Source: Phanerodontia chrysosporium
Lineage: Eukaryota > Basidiomycota > Agaricomycetes > Polyporales > Phanerochaetaceae
Direction: 5' to 3'
Assembly (NCBI GenBank): GCA_001910725.1
Contig: MJGA01000006.1
Location: 1,550,001 to 1,614,000, forward strand
Length of the DNA: 64,000 bases
A program made the position numbers and the translations under genes. The notes under the pieces are model-generated. The model did no database searches, was not told where the DNA came from, and worked only from the letters and a program-made list of their open reading frames with translations. This document shows positions 50,866-62,369 of the stretch, in pieces. Positions within the stretch are counted from its first letter, which is position 1. Every line of letters begins with the position of its first letter.

Positions 50866-51557
50866 GGCGTTACGGTCTGTGTCGTGTACAAAGGGCCAAG
50901 TAGGGCAGTAAAGAAGCCTTCGACGGGTCTGAGGCCTGTCCTGGAGAAGAAAAGGAGTGGAAGAAGCAGGGACAGCGGTCTCAAGCGAGGCCCTTTGAGA
51001 CGGTTGCGAAGCTAAAGTAGTTTCCTTTTCCGGGGGCATACATCCTCCCACGTGGGACGATCAAAAGGCTAGCATGAAGTCTATTCACAACCATCTTACA
51101 CATGCCAATGGTATCGAAAAATATTTGGACAAGACAGTCGTACGTGTACTCCAGACAGTGATACGTCGTCCAGTACGAAACAGGTGAGTCAATAATGACG
51201 ACGTATTCCACGGTAACTCTGACATGGGAGATAATAAGGGTCGGATCGCAGGGGCATTTCGCAGCACGACATTGGTTCCGGGCTCGTTGTGTGGCGTAAG
51301 AGCGTGTGCCATAACAACGCACTTGTGTGCATGCACAGTGCCCACACAGCGAAGTGGCCTCGGGACGGACGGCGGACCGTTGAAGACCATTGACCGTGGT
51401 GTGATGACGGAACGGAAGCTGTAACGCTGCGTCGGCAGAAGGCACCAGGCTCGTGCGCGAACTCTGCCCGAGACCGCACACAACGCAAGCATCTCCATGC
51501 GTGTCAGCCGTGCGCGAGGTACATCGGGGCCAAGAGGAGCAGGAGAGCTGCTGGATA
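50866..51557. other. Intergenic region
   Basis: About 690 bp upstream of the Mob2-like gene and downstream of the first F-box gene. No gene seen. Confidence 0.5.
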
Positions 51558-52996
51558 TCATATCAATACCCAGTCTGGACCGAGGCCCAGGGCCTTCCGC
51601 CTCGTCAATGCGCTGAGCGTTCGGTCTAGCGGCGCCCTTTCCCAACGGGAAGGTGGTTGTACCTTGTCCTCGTTTATCGTGAGCATGCGCAAACGAGGAA
51701 ACGGGTCCTCGTCGTCTGGCGTGTTCAGGTGGTGCTCGCAGAGATCTGCGAGTAGGGAAAGGGTGGCATGGCACGCGATGTGCAGCTCCTCCAATCCAGG
51801 AGCCATCCGCAAGTCCGCCGCGGCGACAGAAAGCATCGAATATGGTGCAAGGTCTTCCACGGTCAAGGAGGACACGGAGGCAACGAGCGATGTTGTCCAG
51901 ATGTAACCAATCAAGTTAGCCACATAGAGCTCGTTGTCATAGCTCAAGTCGATCGAGAGGCGGAGTTGATTCTGCACAGTGTTCGTCTCCTGAGATACAT
52001 CCACCTGCGCCCTGTCACCAAAGTTGAAGTCAAGCCAATGCCTCCCATCCTCGATTAGTTCCACGCCGACATAAAATGCACTGAACGAAGAGCGGGATGT
52101 TGACATCTTGTCCGCCAGCGCATCGATGATGCGTTTCAAGGTGACAAGAGGGACGTTATAGGGGAAAGGTGTCACCTCCAGCCAAATGCAGCAGGCGGGG
52201 TGGACGGAGATTTGGTTGAGAAGAGCCGTTGCGGCAGATACTGCGAAGATAAATTGAGCGACGCGGAAGGTGCGTAGACAAGGCAGAAGGACCAGCATGC
52301 CCGAAGGATCACTCGATGAGACGTCCGACTGGGGGGCGATGGTGCCATTCATGAGGTGCAGCCCTTGCAGTAAAGGAAGGCCCTTGAGTGCGTAGAGCCA
52401 ATCCGTGTCGGAGGGCAGCCCGCCCCGAGCGAGATCTGTCACTAGTAGATGCGTCAGCGTGGGCCGGAGCCACCCGCGGAGAGCCTTCCACAGGCAGGAC
52501 TGCGCTTCAAGCCTCTTGAGCCGCGGAAGAGCTGCGAGAGACAGTGCCCCGAAGTCTGCAGTGTAGTCCATGGTTACATATAGATCCTCCAAGAGCGGCA
52601 TCTCCAGAGGAGACCTGCACTCCTGGACGACCTTGCGGGTGATAGCAACTTCTGCGCGGACCCATCGGCTACATTCGCGCCAGAGCTTGGCAGCCCACTT
52701 CGCCTGCGTCGCTATCGTGGCGTTCTCGCCCTCGATCTCGATGGGACATCTGCGCGAGCGTTGCAAGAACGCTCGTACGCGATCGGGATGGTGATCGGAT
52801 AGGATGATGCGAGTCCACAGGACGGGGCGGTCGTTCAAGATGTGACGCCAAGCTCTGCAGACATGGCCAAGTATTATCCAGCCGTGAGGCCGGTCGTCAA
52901 TAGGAGCCGTGAGCATCCATCTGAATCGTGCAAGTGCACAAATTGTTGAAATATTACCGCCAAGATGTCCTCAGGAAGCCTTGTGATGGGTGGCAT
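51558..52996 (-). CDS. F-box/LRR-type protein, tandem copy 1
   Basis: F-box at the N-terminus: ITRLPEDILAVIFQQFVHLHD, continuing HGWIILGHVCRAWRHIL and PVLWTRIILSD; likely an SCF ubiquitin-ligase adaptor. The rest is a degenerate leucine-rich region (MPLLEDLYVTMDYTADFG, LPRLKRLEAQSCLWKALRGW, LPLLQGLHLMNGTIAPQ) that ends LGLGPDWVLI. It is clearly homologous throughout to the neighbour at 53579-55053. One missing base at ~52915-52919 separates HLHDSDG from MLTAPIDDRPHGW; the paralogue is continuous at this point. The minimal start is the ATG at 52996. A spliced upstream exon (SHKLLDSVLRVVID, about 53110-53210) joins in frame, so the true start may lie further upstream, as far as an ATG at 53419. 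Confidence 0.8.
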
Positions 52997-53578
52997 TGAA
53001 TGCAATTCCCTCTTTAGTCGCTGATTGAGGAGCTGACTCGACAAACACATTCTTAGAGGTAGGGGAAGTTGTCTTGGGGCGTAGTAGCAGAGGGTGCCAG
53101 TACTTACATCAATGACGACTCGGAGCACGCTGTCCAACAGCTTATGGCTGCGTACAAGCCACTTCCGGAGTAATCGATAAGTGCTTTCAGCGATAGACAG
53201 CCAAAAGGAGGCCTGAGGAGCGAGGCTGTTAGCAAGTTGCTGCGGGGGAGTGAGCAGAGTGAGCGACCGCCCCGCAGCTTCCGCGCCATAGTAGGACCCC
53301 TGATACTGTGGACTTCACACCGCCGTCGCACCGCTCGCCAGGCGTCGATCCGTACACTAAGTTCTGCGGGAGACGACGCTGGATCTCCGTACTTACAATC
53401 GCACACTCCCTACTCATAATATACACTGCAACGGTTCCTCCCGATATGCTTCAGACAATTGGTAGGTAGAACATAAATACATTGTCGAGCTGGCCGTCAG
53501 TCTCATATACGTCGTTCGGACTGGTGCAGAGGAAGGTACAACTACAATACTAGCAGTCACTAACCCAAGTGATAAGAT
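52997..53578. other. Region between the two F-box genes
   Basis: Probably holds 5' exon(s) of copy 1 (see SHKLLDSVLRVVID at about 53110-53150) and the 3' UTR of copy 2. Coding status not certain. Confidence 0.4.
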
Positions 53579-55053
53579 TTATTTCAATACGCAGTGTGGA
53601 CCTAGGCCCAGACTTTCCCTTCTCGCCAAAGCGTCGAGCACCCGGTCAAGCGGCGTCCTGTCCCAGTCGCGAGGTGGTCGCACCTTCTCTTTGTCTATCG
53701 TGAGCAAGCGCAAGTGAGGGAACGGGTCTTCCTCTTCTGGTGTGCGCAGGTGAGCCTCGAGAATGTCGGCGAACAGTGCGAGGGTGGCGTGGCACGCGAT
53801 GTGCAGCACCTCCACACCAGAGGCTCTCCTCAAGTCCGCAGGAGCGATGGTATGTGTGGCGTTCGAGCCGAGCTCCTCCACGGTCAAGGAGGTCATAGAA
53901 GATATGAGTGTGCTTGACCAGATGTGGTTGATGAGGTCGGACACGTAAGACTCTTCCTCACCACTCAACTCGATCGTGACGTGGAGTTGATACTCTACAG
54001 CGCTCGTATTAAGAGAGGCGTTCGTCTGCGCTCTGCGACCTAGATTGACATCGAGCCATTGCCCCTGAGGCATCTGCAGCTCCATGCCAGTGTAGAATGC
54101 GTCGAATGGAATACGAAAGGTCGACATCTTGGACGCCAATGCATCGATAATGGACTTCATCGTGTCGAGAGGGACGCTCCAGTAAAAGGGCATCACCTCA
54201 AGTCGAATGCAGCAGGAAGGATGCACGGAGATGAGAGTAAGCAGATGTGTAGCGGCGCATACTGAAGAGGCGTATTGGGCAACGTGGAATGTTTCTAGGC
54301 ATGGTAGATGGACCAGAACCCCGGGATCGTCGATCAGTGATACAACCGCCTGGGGCGCGATTGAGCCACGCATTAGGTGCAGCTCTCGCAGTGAAGGAAG
54401 GTCTCGCAATACGTCGAGCCAGTCAGAAGTTGAGGGCAGATTACCCCGAGCAAGCCAGACACTCGGATGCATGTCAGGGTAGGCCGAAACCACCCGCGGA
54501 GCGCCTTCCACGGGCATGACTTGCACTCGAGGTTCTTAAGCCGAGGAATAGCTGCATGAGTCAGCGGGGGGAAATCCACTACGTCGTCCATCGTTACATA
54601 TAGGTCTTCCAAAAGCGGCATCTGTAGAGGGGTCTTGAACTCTTTGACGACGTTTCGGTTGATGGTAACCTCTGCGCGGACCCATCGACTGCATTCGCGC
54701 CAGAGAGTGATGGACCAAAGCGCTTGCGTCTCTTTCCTAGCGTGCTTTCCCTCGACTTCGATGGGGCATTTGCGTGAGCGTTCCAAAAACAGCTTCACTC
54801 TCTCCGGATAGACTTCGGATAGGATGATGCGGGACCAGAAAACAGGATAGTCAAGCAGGAGATGACGCCATGCTCTGCAAACATGGCCAAGTTCAAGCCA
54901 GCCGTGGGGACGATAGTCCTTGAGGAGAATTGTCACCCCTCTAGGATCATGCATCCGTATGAGCTGTAGGAAGATCTCTGCCAGGATCTCATCCGGAAGC
55001 TTGGTGATGGGATGCGGCTCTGCATAGTTGCGCAGTGATACAAGGGACGCCAT
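53579..55053 (-). CDS. F-box/LRR-type protein, tandem copy 2
   Basis: Starts MASLVSLRNYAEPHPITKLP, then the F-box DEILAEIFLQLIRMHD and HGWLELGHVCRAWRHLL, PVFWSRIILSEVYPERV. The leucine-rich part mirrors copy 1 almost block for block: MPLLEDLYVTMDDVVDF, CPWKALRGWFRPTL, LPSLRELHLMRGSIAPQ, ISVHPSCCIRLEVMPF, VEVLHIACHATLALF and EEEDPFPHLRLLTIDKEKVRPP, ending LGLGPHCVLK. One missing base at ~54452-54457 separates CIRVSG from LARGNLPSTSDW; copy 1 is continuous here. The copies are in direct orientation. They evidently arose by tandem duplication and have diverged substantially. Substrate unknown. Confidence 0.82.
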
Positions 55054-55316
55054 ACGTTGGTACTGAAGAAAGAGTTCGCAGAGTGTATTAGCAGAGGAGG
55101 CCGATACTCACATTGGTGGCAGGCACCGCAGCGGAGAAGAGGGAGACCCCTGTAGGCGCTGTGGGAGTGCGTCTTGTTTGTGGTTGTTAGGATCGCAAGG
55201 CATTGCCAAACAAGGCCAAAGGATGCGGCCATGTGGGCGCGTGTGCCACTTTCCGAACGAAATTACACCACGACCACGACAGCCCAGGGCCGCATCCTGG
55301 CTGCTCGCTGCCCACC
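55054..55316. promoter_or_regulatory. Divergent promoter F-box copy 2 / MLP1
   Basis: 263 bp between opposing start codons. No named motif claimed. Confidence 0.45.
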
Positions 55317-58300
55317 ATGACAAGAACACGAAAGCAGAGCAAGGCTGCGGCCGCCGCTGCTGCTGCTGACACGGGCACCCGCGAGCCCTCTCCTGCCCCT
55401 CCACACTCGCAACAGTCCCAACCCGAGTTGCACATTGTCATCCCAGACGATATTCCTCTCGACGTGCTGTCCACCCTCCTCCCCGATGCTCAGCTTGAAG
55501 CACCCTCTGCGGATACCATCATCTCACTCTACAGGCTTGTCGTCGCGCAGGCCTCCGACTCTGACCTGCTTCATCGAGAACTCGAGGAAACAAAAGCGGA
55601 GCTGCAGCGGAAAGACATTGAGCTCGACCAGGCGCTACAAGACCGCGAATCGGCTGTGCGCGAGCAGGAGAGCGTGTCTGAGAGTCTTCACAGCGAACTG
55701 AGGCATGTGAAACAAGAGAAAGACGAGATTTGTACGTCTTTCGCGTCGCGCGTCCTTGGTTCGCTCACATACGTGTTGTTCTCTTAGTCGCGTCCAAGGC
55801 CGCGTTGGAGGCCCAATTGGCCTCGCTATCAACTTCGCAAACTTCTGCGTCCACAGAAGTCGAATCCTTGAAGCATCGGATCGAAGATGTGGAACGCGAG
55901 AAGCGCGATCTCGTTGGTGTCGTGAGCCGGCTCAAGGAGGATGCTGCGCAGCGCGAGGGTGCGTCTCGCTCACTCCATCAGATTACTGGGCTAACTGTCA
56001 AGCACAGAGGAAATCCAAACGCTTCGCAGTAACCTCAAGCAGGCACGGCAGGATTACCAGGCATTGGAAAGCCAAGTACGGGAACTAAGGTCAACGGACA
56101 CAGCAACTAAGGTGCGTGGCCTACGTCTGCCCATCGCTGAAAATGCTCAGCAAAGGATTTGCACTGCAGTTCAAACTCGACTCGCTCTCGCAACAGCTGC
56201 AGCTCGCGAAAGACGAAGCCGAACGTGCGTCCGCGGACTTGGCTGCGAAATCCGAAGAGTTTGCCAAGTACCGTCGCACAAAGCATGCCGAGTTCACTCA
56301 GTTACAGGCGGCCCATGATTCCCTTGTGCAGACACATGCTGCAACCGAGAGCTCATTGAAGGCTCTTCAGTCGTCGTACACGGCGCAGTCACACGAGCTC
56401 ACCCAAGCCCTTGCACGCATTCAAGACCTGAAAGGACAGCTCGCTGAACAGGAGTCGACGTTCTCTAGTGAGGCCGCTGGCCTCAAGCGTCTCGTCGAGA
56501 TGATGGAGGAACGGGAGGCCCAGGCAAAGGCCATCGTCCAGAACATCGAGAAGGAGTGGGCCGATGTCGGTGACCGTGCCGAGCGTCGCGAGGTTGTCCT
56601 CAGAGAAGAAATTGAGGCGCAGAGGCAGCGTGCTGAAGAGGCCGAAAACCGGGTGGCCGAGCTACAGAAGGTGTTGGACAGGCTGGACCGTGGCGAGTTC
56701 CCGATCCCTGGCACGCCCGGCAATGCTGTGCCTTCCACCCCCGCCCGTGGTGCCCCTGCGACTCCAGGCAGCCGTGCTTCTGTTGAGTTCCTCGGCATGG
56801 AGGGCATGATGGGCCTGAGCCCCACAGTCGCAATGGCCAGTCGGGCGCAGAAAGGCGGTAAGACCTTCACTGAGGTCTATGCCGACTACGTGAAGCTTCA
56901 GGACGAGTATGCGAGGAAGTGTGCCGAGTATGACCACATGGATCGCACCCTTGCCGCCGTCCTGGCGCAGATCGAAGAGAGGGTGCGTAAACCCTCTCAC
57001 TATGCGCCACGAGAATATTCTAAATTTGCCTGTAGGCTCCCATCCTGGCTCAGCAGCGCCAGGAGTACGAACGCCTTCAAGCAGAGGCTTCGCTCCTAGC
57101 ATCTCAACTATCCCAGGCCATCTCTGAACGCGATGCGAATGCCGCCGCCGCCGAAGAAAATGGACAGAAGCTTGCAAAGAGCACACGTGAAATTGAATTG
57201 CTCAACCACCAGCTCAACGATCTTGGTCGCCAGGTCCAGGCGCTGCTGAAGGAACTCGGCCGCCGTCAAGACCCCTCCATTCCGTCAGACGATGAACTCG
57301 ACGCCGATACCACCATTCAGCCAGCGGAGAACATCGAGGCCGTCATCACAAACAACCTCGTCCTCTTCAAGTCCATCCCTGCACTCCAGGAACAGAACCA
57401 GAAGCTCCTCAAGATCGTCCGCGAGCTCGGGTCCAAGATGGAGATGGAGGAGAAGGACTACCGCGAACAGCTCGAAGCTGAGCAGCAGCTCGCGCTCCAA
57501 GAAGCGTACAACGCCGTGAAGGAGCTCCAGGACCAGCTCGAGAACCAGAAGAAGAGCAGCGAGGCGACCATTCAGGCGTACGTCAAGGAACGCGATGCGC
57601 TGAAGAGCATGCTTGCGCGCGAACGCGGCGGCGCGGGTCGCTCGAATGGAGTTGCCAGCCATGATGTTGAGATGGCGGACTCTTCGGAGGTCGCGAAGGA
57701 ACTCGCGGAGGTCCAGGCGCAGTTTGAGGCGTACAAGACCGAGATGGGTGTTGATTCCGGAAGACTGAGGGAAGAGCTGATCGCGGCGCGTGGCGAGGCC
57801 GCGAAGGTGTCCACGCAGCTCGCGAAGGCGAATGCGAAGGTTGACTATCTCAATGGTTAGTCCACCAGTCTAACCTGTCTGGAGCCGCGGACTGACGCCC
57901 TTCGCAGATCGTCAGCGCATGCTCCAAGAGCAGAACGCCATGCAGTCGAAGGAGATCGAGAACCTCGCGCGGCGCAACCAGGAGCTGTACGACCAGTACG
58001 CGCGCATCGATATCGAGTGCAACCGCGTGTCGGAGGACCTGCTCTCCGCGACGACCATGATCGAGCAGCTGCGGAACGAGACCGCGAACCTGCGCGCGGA
58101 GAAGAAGATCTGGGAGAGCGTGCAGGTGCGCCTCGTTGAGGAAAACAAGAGCCTTGCGATGGAGCGCTCGCATCTCTCGGACCTTATGGCGAACGTGCAG
58201 CGCATGCATCACGATCTCGAGCGCTCCGGCGAGAACGATCGCCGCCGCCTTGAGAGCCAGATCCAGATGCTCGAGAACCAGACGTGCGTGGTCTAGCGAG

Positions 58301-61300
58301 TTTTAGTGGTGACTTTGGGCTGACGGTTATGCAGGCAAGATCTCCGCTCCCAGCTGTCTCAGGAGCGGGATGCTGCGCGCCACACTACCCTTCAGAAGGA
58401 TCTCGAGCTTAAGGAGCTGCGGGGTAAGATCGAGAAGCTGGTACGTATGAATCCTTTACAATTATCATAGCTGCTCATTTTGGCTATAGAACGAAGACTA
58501 CGCCAAGACTCGCGAGACCCTGGTTGCCGCTGAGACGAGCAAGAAGCACTTGGAGGATCAAGTGGAACAGCTGAGCCGACAGCTGCGTGGAAATGAGGAG
58601 AAGCTTGCCGTCTATGAGCGACGCGCTCCCGGTGCACCCGCCTTCACCCAGGCTGACGAAAGCCTGAGCCGTGAGCAGCAACTCGAGGCCGAAGTCGCCG
58701 ATCTTCGGTCCGCGTTGAAGGTTGCCGAGGTGGATCTGGCGACAGCGCGTAACCACGTTCAGCAATTCCAGGAGATCAGTCAAGCGAACGAGACCGCCCT
58801 TGCCACGCTCACTGCTACCTATGACGAGTACAAGGCGTCGACCGAGTCGCAGCTCGCTCAGCGTGAGGTGCGTTATGCGTGTATGTTTGTAAACGTGACT
58901 CTAATCTCGTGTAGGCCGAGTTCAACGCTCTGCAGACGAAGCTCGCCTCTGTTCAGCAAGAGCTTGCTCAAGTTCAACAGAAGAACACTGAGTTGCAACA
59001 GACATTCGAGGCCGAACGGGCGGCTTGGCAGCAAGACAGGAAGACTCTCGAAGGTGCCATCTTCGAGCTCAGCACCTCGGAGCGAAGCTCGGACACCGAA
59101 CGCGCCGCCCGAGATGACGAGGTCCGTCAGCTCGAGGAGCGCGCACGCTCGGCAGAGGACCGCTACGGCCGGGAGATTCTTGCACACGCCGAGGCCATCA
59201 AGACCGTCGACACGCTCCGCCAGCAGCTGTCCCAGGCCCAGGCGAAGGCGCGCGACAACCTCGCCGCTGCTGAGACCGCACAGGCCAAGCTTGCCGCGTC
59301 AGAGTCCAGCTGGAAGCAGCAGAGGGAGGCACTTGACAAGGAGATCGCGGACCTGAACGCCAGGATCAAGGATCTGACCGCGCAGAACAACCTCCTCCAC
59401 CAGCACCTCGAGTCCGTCAGCACGCAGGCGGCGCGTATCCGGGAGGCGGCAGATTCGTCTGCTGCGCCTGTCTCCGGAGAGGGCGAGGCGACCGATGATA
59501 CGGATACCAAGCTCTCGGAGCTTCGCTCGGTGGTGGCGTACCTCCGCAAGGAGAAGGAGATCGTGGATCTGCAGCTGGAACTCAGCAAGCAGGAGAATGC
59601 CCGCCTTCGGACGCACGTTGAGCATCTCGAGAAGAGTCTCGAGGAGACTCGGAGGACGCTATCGGAGGTGATTCTATGCTCATTTACTCTCGAGTGGCGT
59701 TACATTCTCATACCCTTCTGACAGGAACGCGAGCGTGCTGTTGAGGCTGCTGCATCTGAGGCTCAGCACGCAGAGCTGCTCGAGCGCATCAATCAGCTCA
59801 CTATCCTCCGCGAGAGCAACGCTACGCTCCGTGCTGAATGCGACACCCACGCCAAACGTGCCAAGGCCTCGAAACCAAGCTCCAGCAGCTCTCGAGCGAG
59901 TTGGATCCGACGAAGGAGCAGCTGCGGATGGCTAGGGCCGAGCTTGATGCACGGAACCAGCAGATCAAGCAGCTCGAGGAAGAGCTCAAGAGGTGGCAGG
60001 AGCGTAATGCTTCGCTACTCAGCAAGGTGAAGCCGATGGATTATCGGTCCATTGATTATGTGCTTATTGTGCTTATACGACACAGTACGACCGTATCGAC
60101 CCCGCCGAGGTGCAGTCACTCAAGGAGCAGATCGAGACCATCAGTGCTGCGAAGGCTAGTCTGGAAGAAGCACAGAAGCAGCAGCAAGAGAGGGTAGGGT
60201 CAGCTTTGTGAGACGCTCGAGATTGTTGCTCATCAGCCTGTAGATTGCGCAACTTGAGGCGACCAACCGCAAGCACATCGAGACTGGCAAGAAGAACAAC
60301 GAGATCATGAAGCGGAGAATCCACAATGTTGAGACGGAGAAGACTGAGCAGCTAAGCAAGTTGCAAGCGGAGCTTGACTCCGTCATTGCAGAACGCGATG
60401 CGCTGAAGACTTCCGAGCACTCCGCGCCGTCCGGTCCTTCTCCTCGTGAGCAGGAGCTCAGTGAACAACTGCAGGCACTGCAGAAGGAGAAGCAGAGCCT
60501 CGAAGCCCAGGTCACAGAACTACAGGCGGCAGCGGCAGCTGCTGCCAGTTCCGTACCGGACGCCGAGTTAGCTGCGAAGCTGGTACGATCTCTCGCTGTT
60601 CAGTGTTAGTAACGATGCTCATACGTGCCCATAGGCACACGTCGAGAAGGAACGAGACGAGCTGCTAGCAGAGAAATCCGCTTGGGAGGCTGCTTCTTCG
60701 AACCCTGCTGGAGCAGTTGGCGACGCAGACGCTGAGAAGGTGGAGCTTGTCAAAGCCCGCGACGAAGCTCTGTCTCAATCAAAGGTGAATGATACGTGAA
60801 GTTCGTGATACCATGTGCTGATTCGCACTTTAGGCCGCCTCCGAACGCGCTGCACAGCTTCAAGCCGAGATTGATGGCCTCAAGTCTAGCATCGTAAGCG
60901 TTTCGTATCGTTACATACAATCGCCTGCTGACATGTCATCAGGATAACCTCACTCAGGAGCTGCAGGAAGCACGTGCTGCCAGGGTGGCGGAGCAAAAGA
61001 GGGCTGCTGCTACGATTAAGCAGGCTGTGGAAAATGCCCTAAGCAAGCAGAAGGCCGAGCTGCAAGGCCAAGGCGACTCGGAAGCTGCGGCTCGTCATGC
61101 GGAAGAGCTCCGCGCTCTCGAAGAGCGACTGAAGAAGGAGCACGAAGAGGAGCTCAAGCGTGCTGTGGAGGAAGCTAAGGCTGCTGTTGCGGCCAATCCG
61201 GATCAGCAAGCTGCCATCGAAGCCGCAGTCAGTCTTCGCGTGCGTGAACTCAAGGAGAAGCACGAGCAGGAAGTTGCCGCTGCCATCGAGAGGGGTCGCA

Positions 61301-61854
61301 TGGAGGCCGGTGCGAAGATGAAGCTGAAGGACGCCCAGCTCGTCAGGGCGCAGGCCAGGGTCAAGGAGCTCGAGGCGTTGCAGCTGCAAGCCAAGGCCGG
61401 ACAAGCTCCTGCGCAAAGTCCTGCCGGGCTGCGCAGCCCACAGCATCATCCTCTAACACTGCTGCGCGGCGAAGGCTCCTGCCCCCGCTGCCGGTGCACA
61501 GAAGCCTGCGGCGCCGCGCCCCAGCGGTCTGCCCCAAAAGCCTGGTGCTGCTGCGGGTGCTGCTCGTGGACGCGGAGGAGCGCCTCGCGGTGGCACACGC
61601 GGCGGTGCGGCTGGTCTTTCCATACGAGGTGCGGCTCCCGGTGCTGCTACTGGCGCAACGCCTGGAGAAGCGAATCAGGCAGCGGCGAGCCCTGTGACGG
61701 TGTCTCCATCATTGGCGCCGCCAGCAAACGTGCTCGAGAAGATAGCGGCGAGGCGTCAGGAGATGACTCGCTCGCCAAGCGGCTGAAGCCAGAGGGAGCT
61801 AAGCCTGTGCAGCTTCGCAGGGACCGCGTTCCGCCACCACCACCATCTTCGTGA
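55317..61854 (+). CDS. MLP1: MLP1/TPR-type nuclear-basket nucleoporin
   Basis: Filament protein of the nuclear pore basket, involved in mRNA quality control and Nup anchoring. It starts MTRTRKQSKAAAAAAA with a short linker containing IVIPDDIPLDVLSTLLPDAQL. Then follow some 1,700 residues of nearly continuous coiled coil broken by a short hinge (EFPIPGTPGNAVPSTP). The family core is VYADYVKLQDEYARKC, RQVQALLKELGRRQDP and VITNNLVLFKSIPALQEQN (quoted piecewise). The tail is an Ala/Gly/Pro/Arg-rich disordered region ending KRAREDSGEA, SLAKRLKPEG and PPPPPSS, with an NLS-like KRLKPEGAK. About a dozen introns. One missing base at ~59867 (HAKRAKA to LETKLQQLSS) and three within ~61427-61706, so the apparent Cys-rich stretch there is an artefact. 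Assignment secure. Confidence 0.93.
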
Positions 61855-62369
61855 TGAACGACATTTCTCGGTGTTGTTTTTGTGTACAGTACTCATCATC
61901 TTACTTGCTTTCGACTCTGTATGACCAGCGTGTATGTATTAGGAGCATGAGCCACGGACCAACCACTCTCAAAAGTAGCCTTGCCATGCATAATGTACCA
62001 GGTTGCGGCGGTTTATTGCATTTCAGCATTATTCACGGCAAACGGGCGTGGAAGGTCATGCATAGTTCTGTGGAGATATCATACTAAGTCTGTAAATTAA
62101 GGACATTTCGTGCGCAAACGTCATGAACATGCAACATCAAGTAGCGTAATAGCAAAGCATCAAGCGTGAAACTGGCGGGACGTCGTCAAGACTCATGAGA
62201 TCGTAGGAAAGCCTGGACTGAAGCGGGACGATAGCAATAAGATAGCGATTGGAGGTTGAGGTTTATGAATGAAGCAGCAGTGAGATAGATGATGATAGAT
62301 CGGTCGAGCAGCGTGAAATGACGTTGAGTCTGGTCCGAAATTGTTCGTTCGCGTGAAGAATCCGTATTG
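61855..62369. other. Convergent intergenic region
   Basis: About 515 bp between the MLP1 stop and the last gene. Expected to hold both 3' UTRs. Nothing else seen. Confidence 0.5.

Noticed and set aside
61450..61700. Cys-rich, zinc-finger-like stretch in MLP1
   Set aside because: Frame-shifted reading of an Ala/Gly/Pro-rich tail; see the finding on compensating slips.
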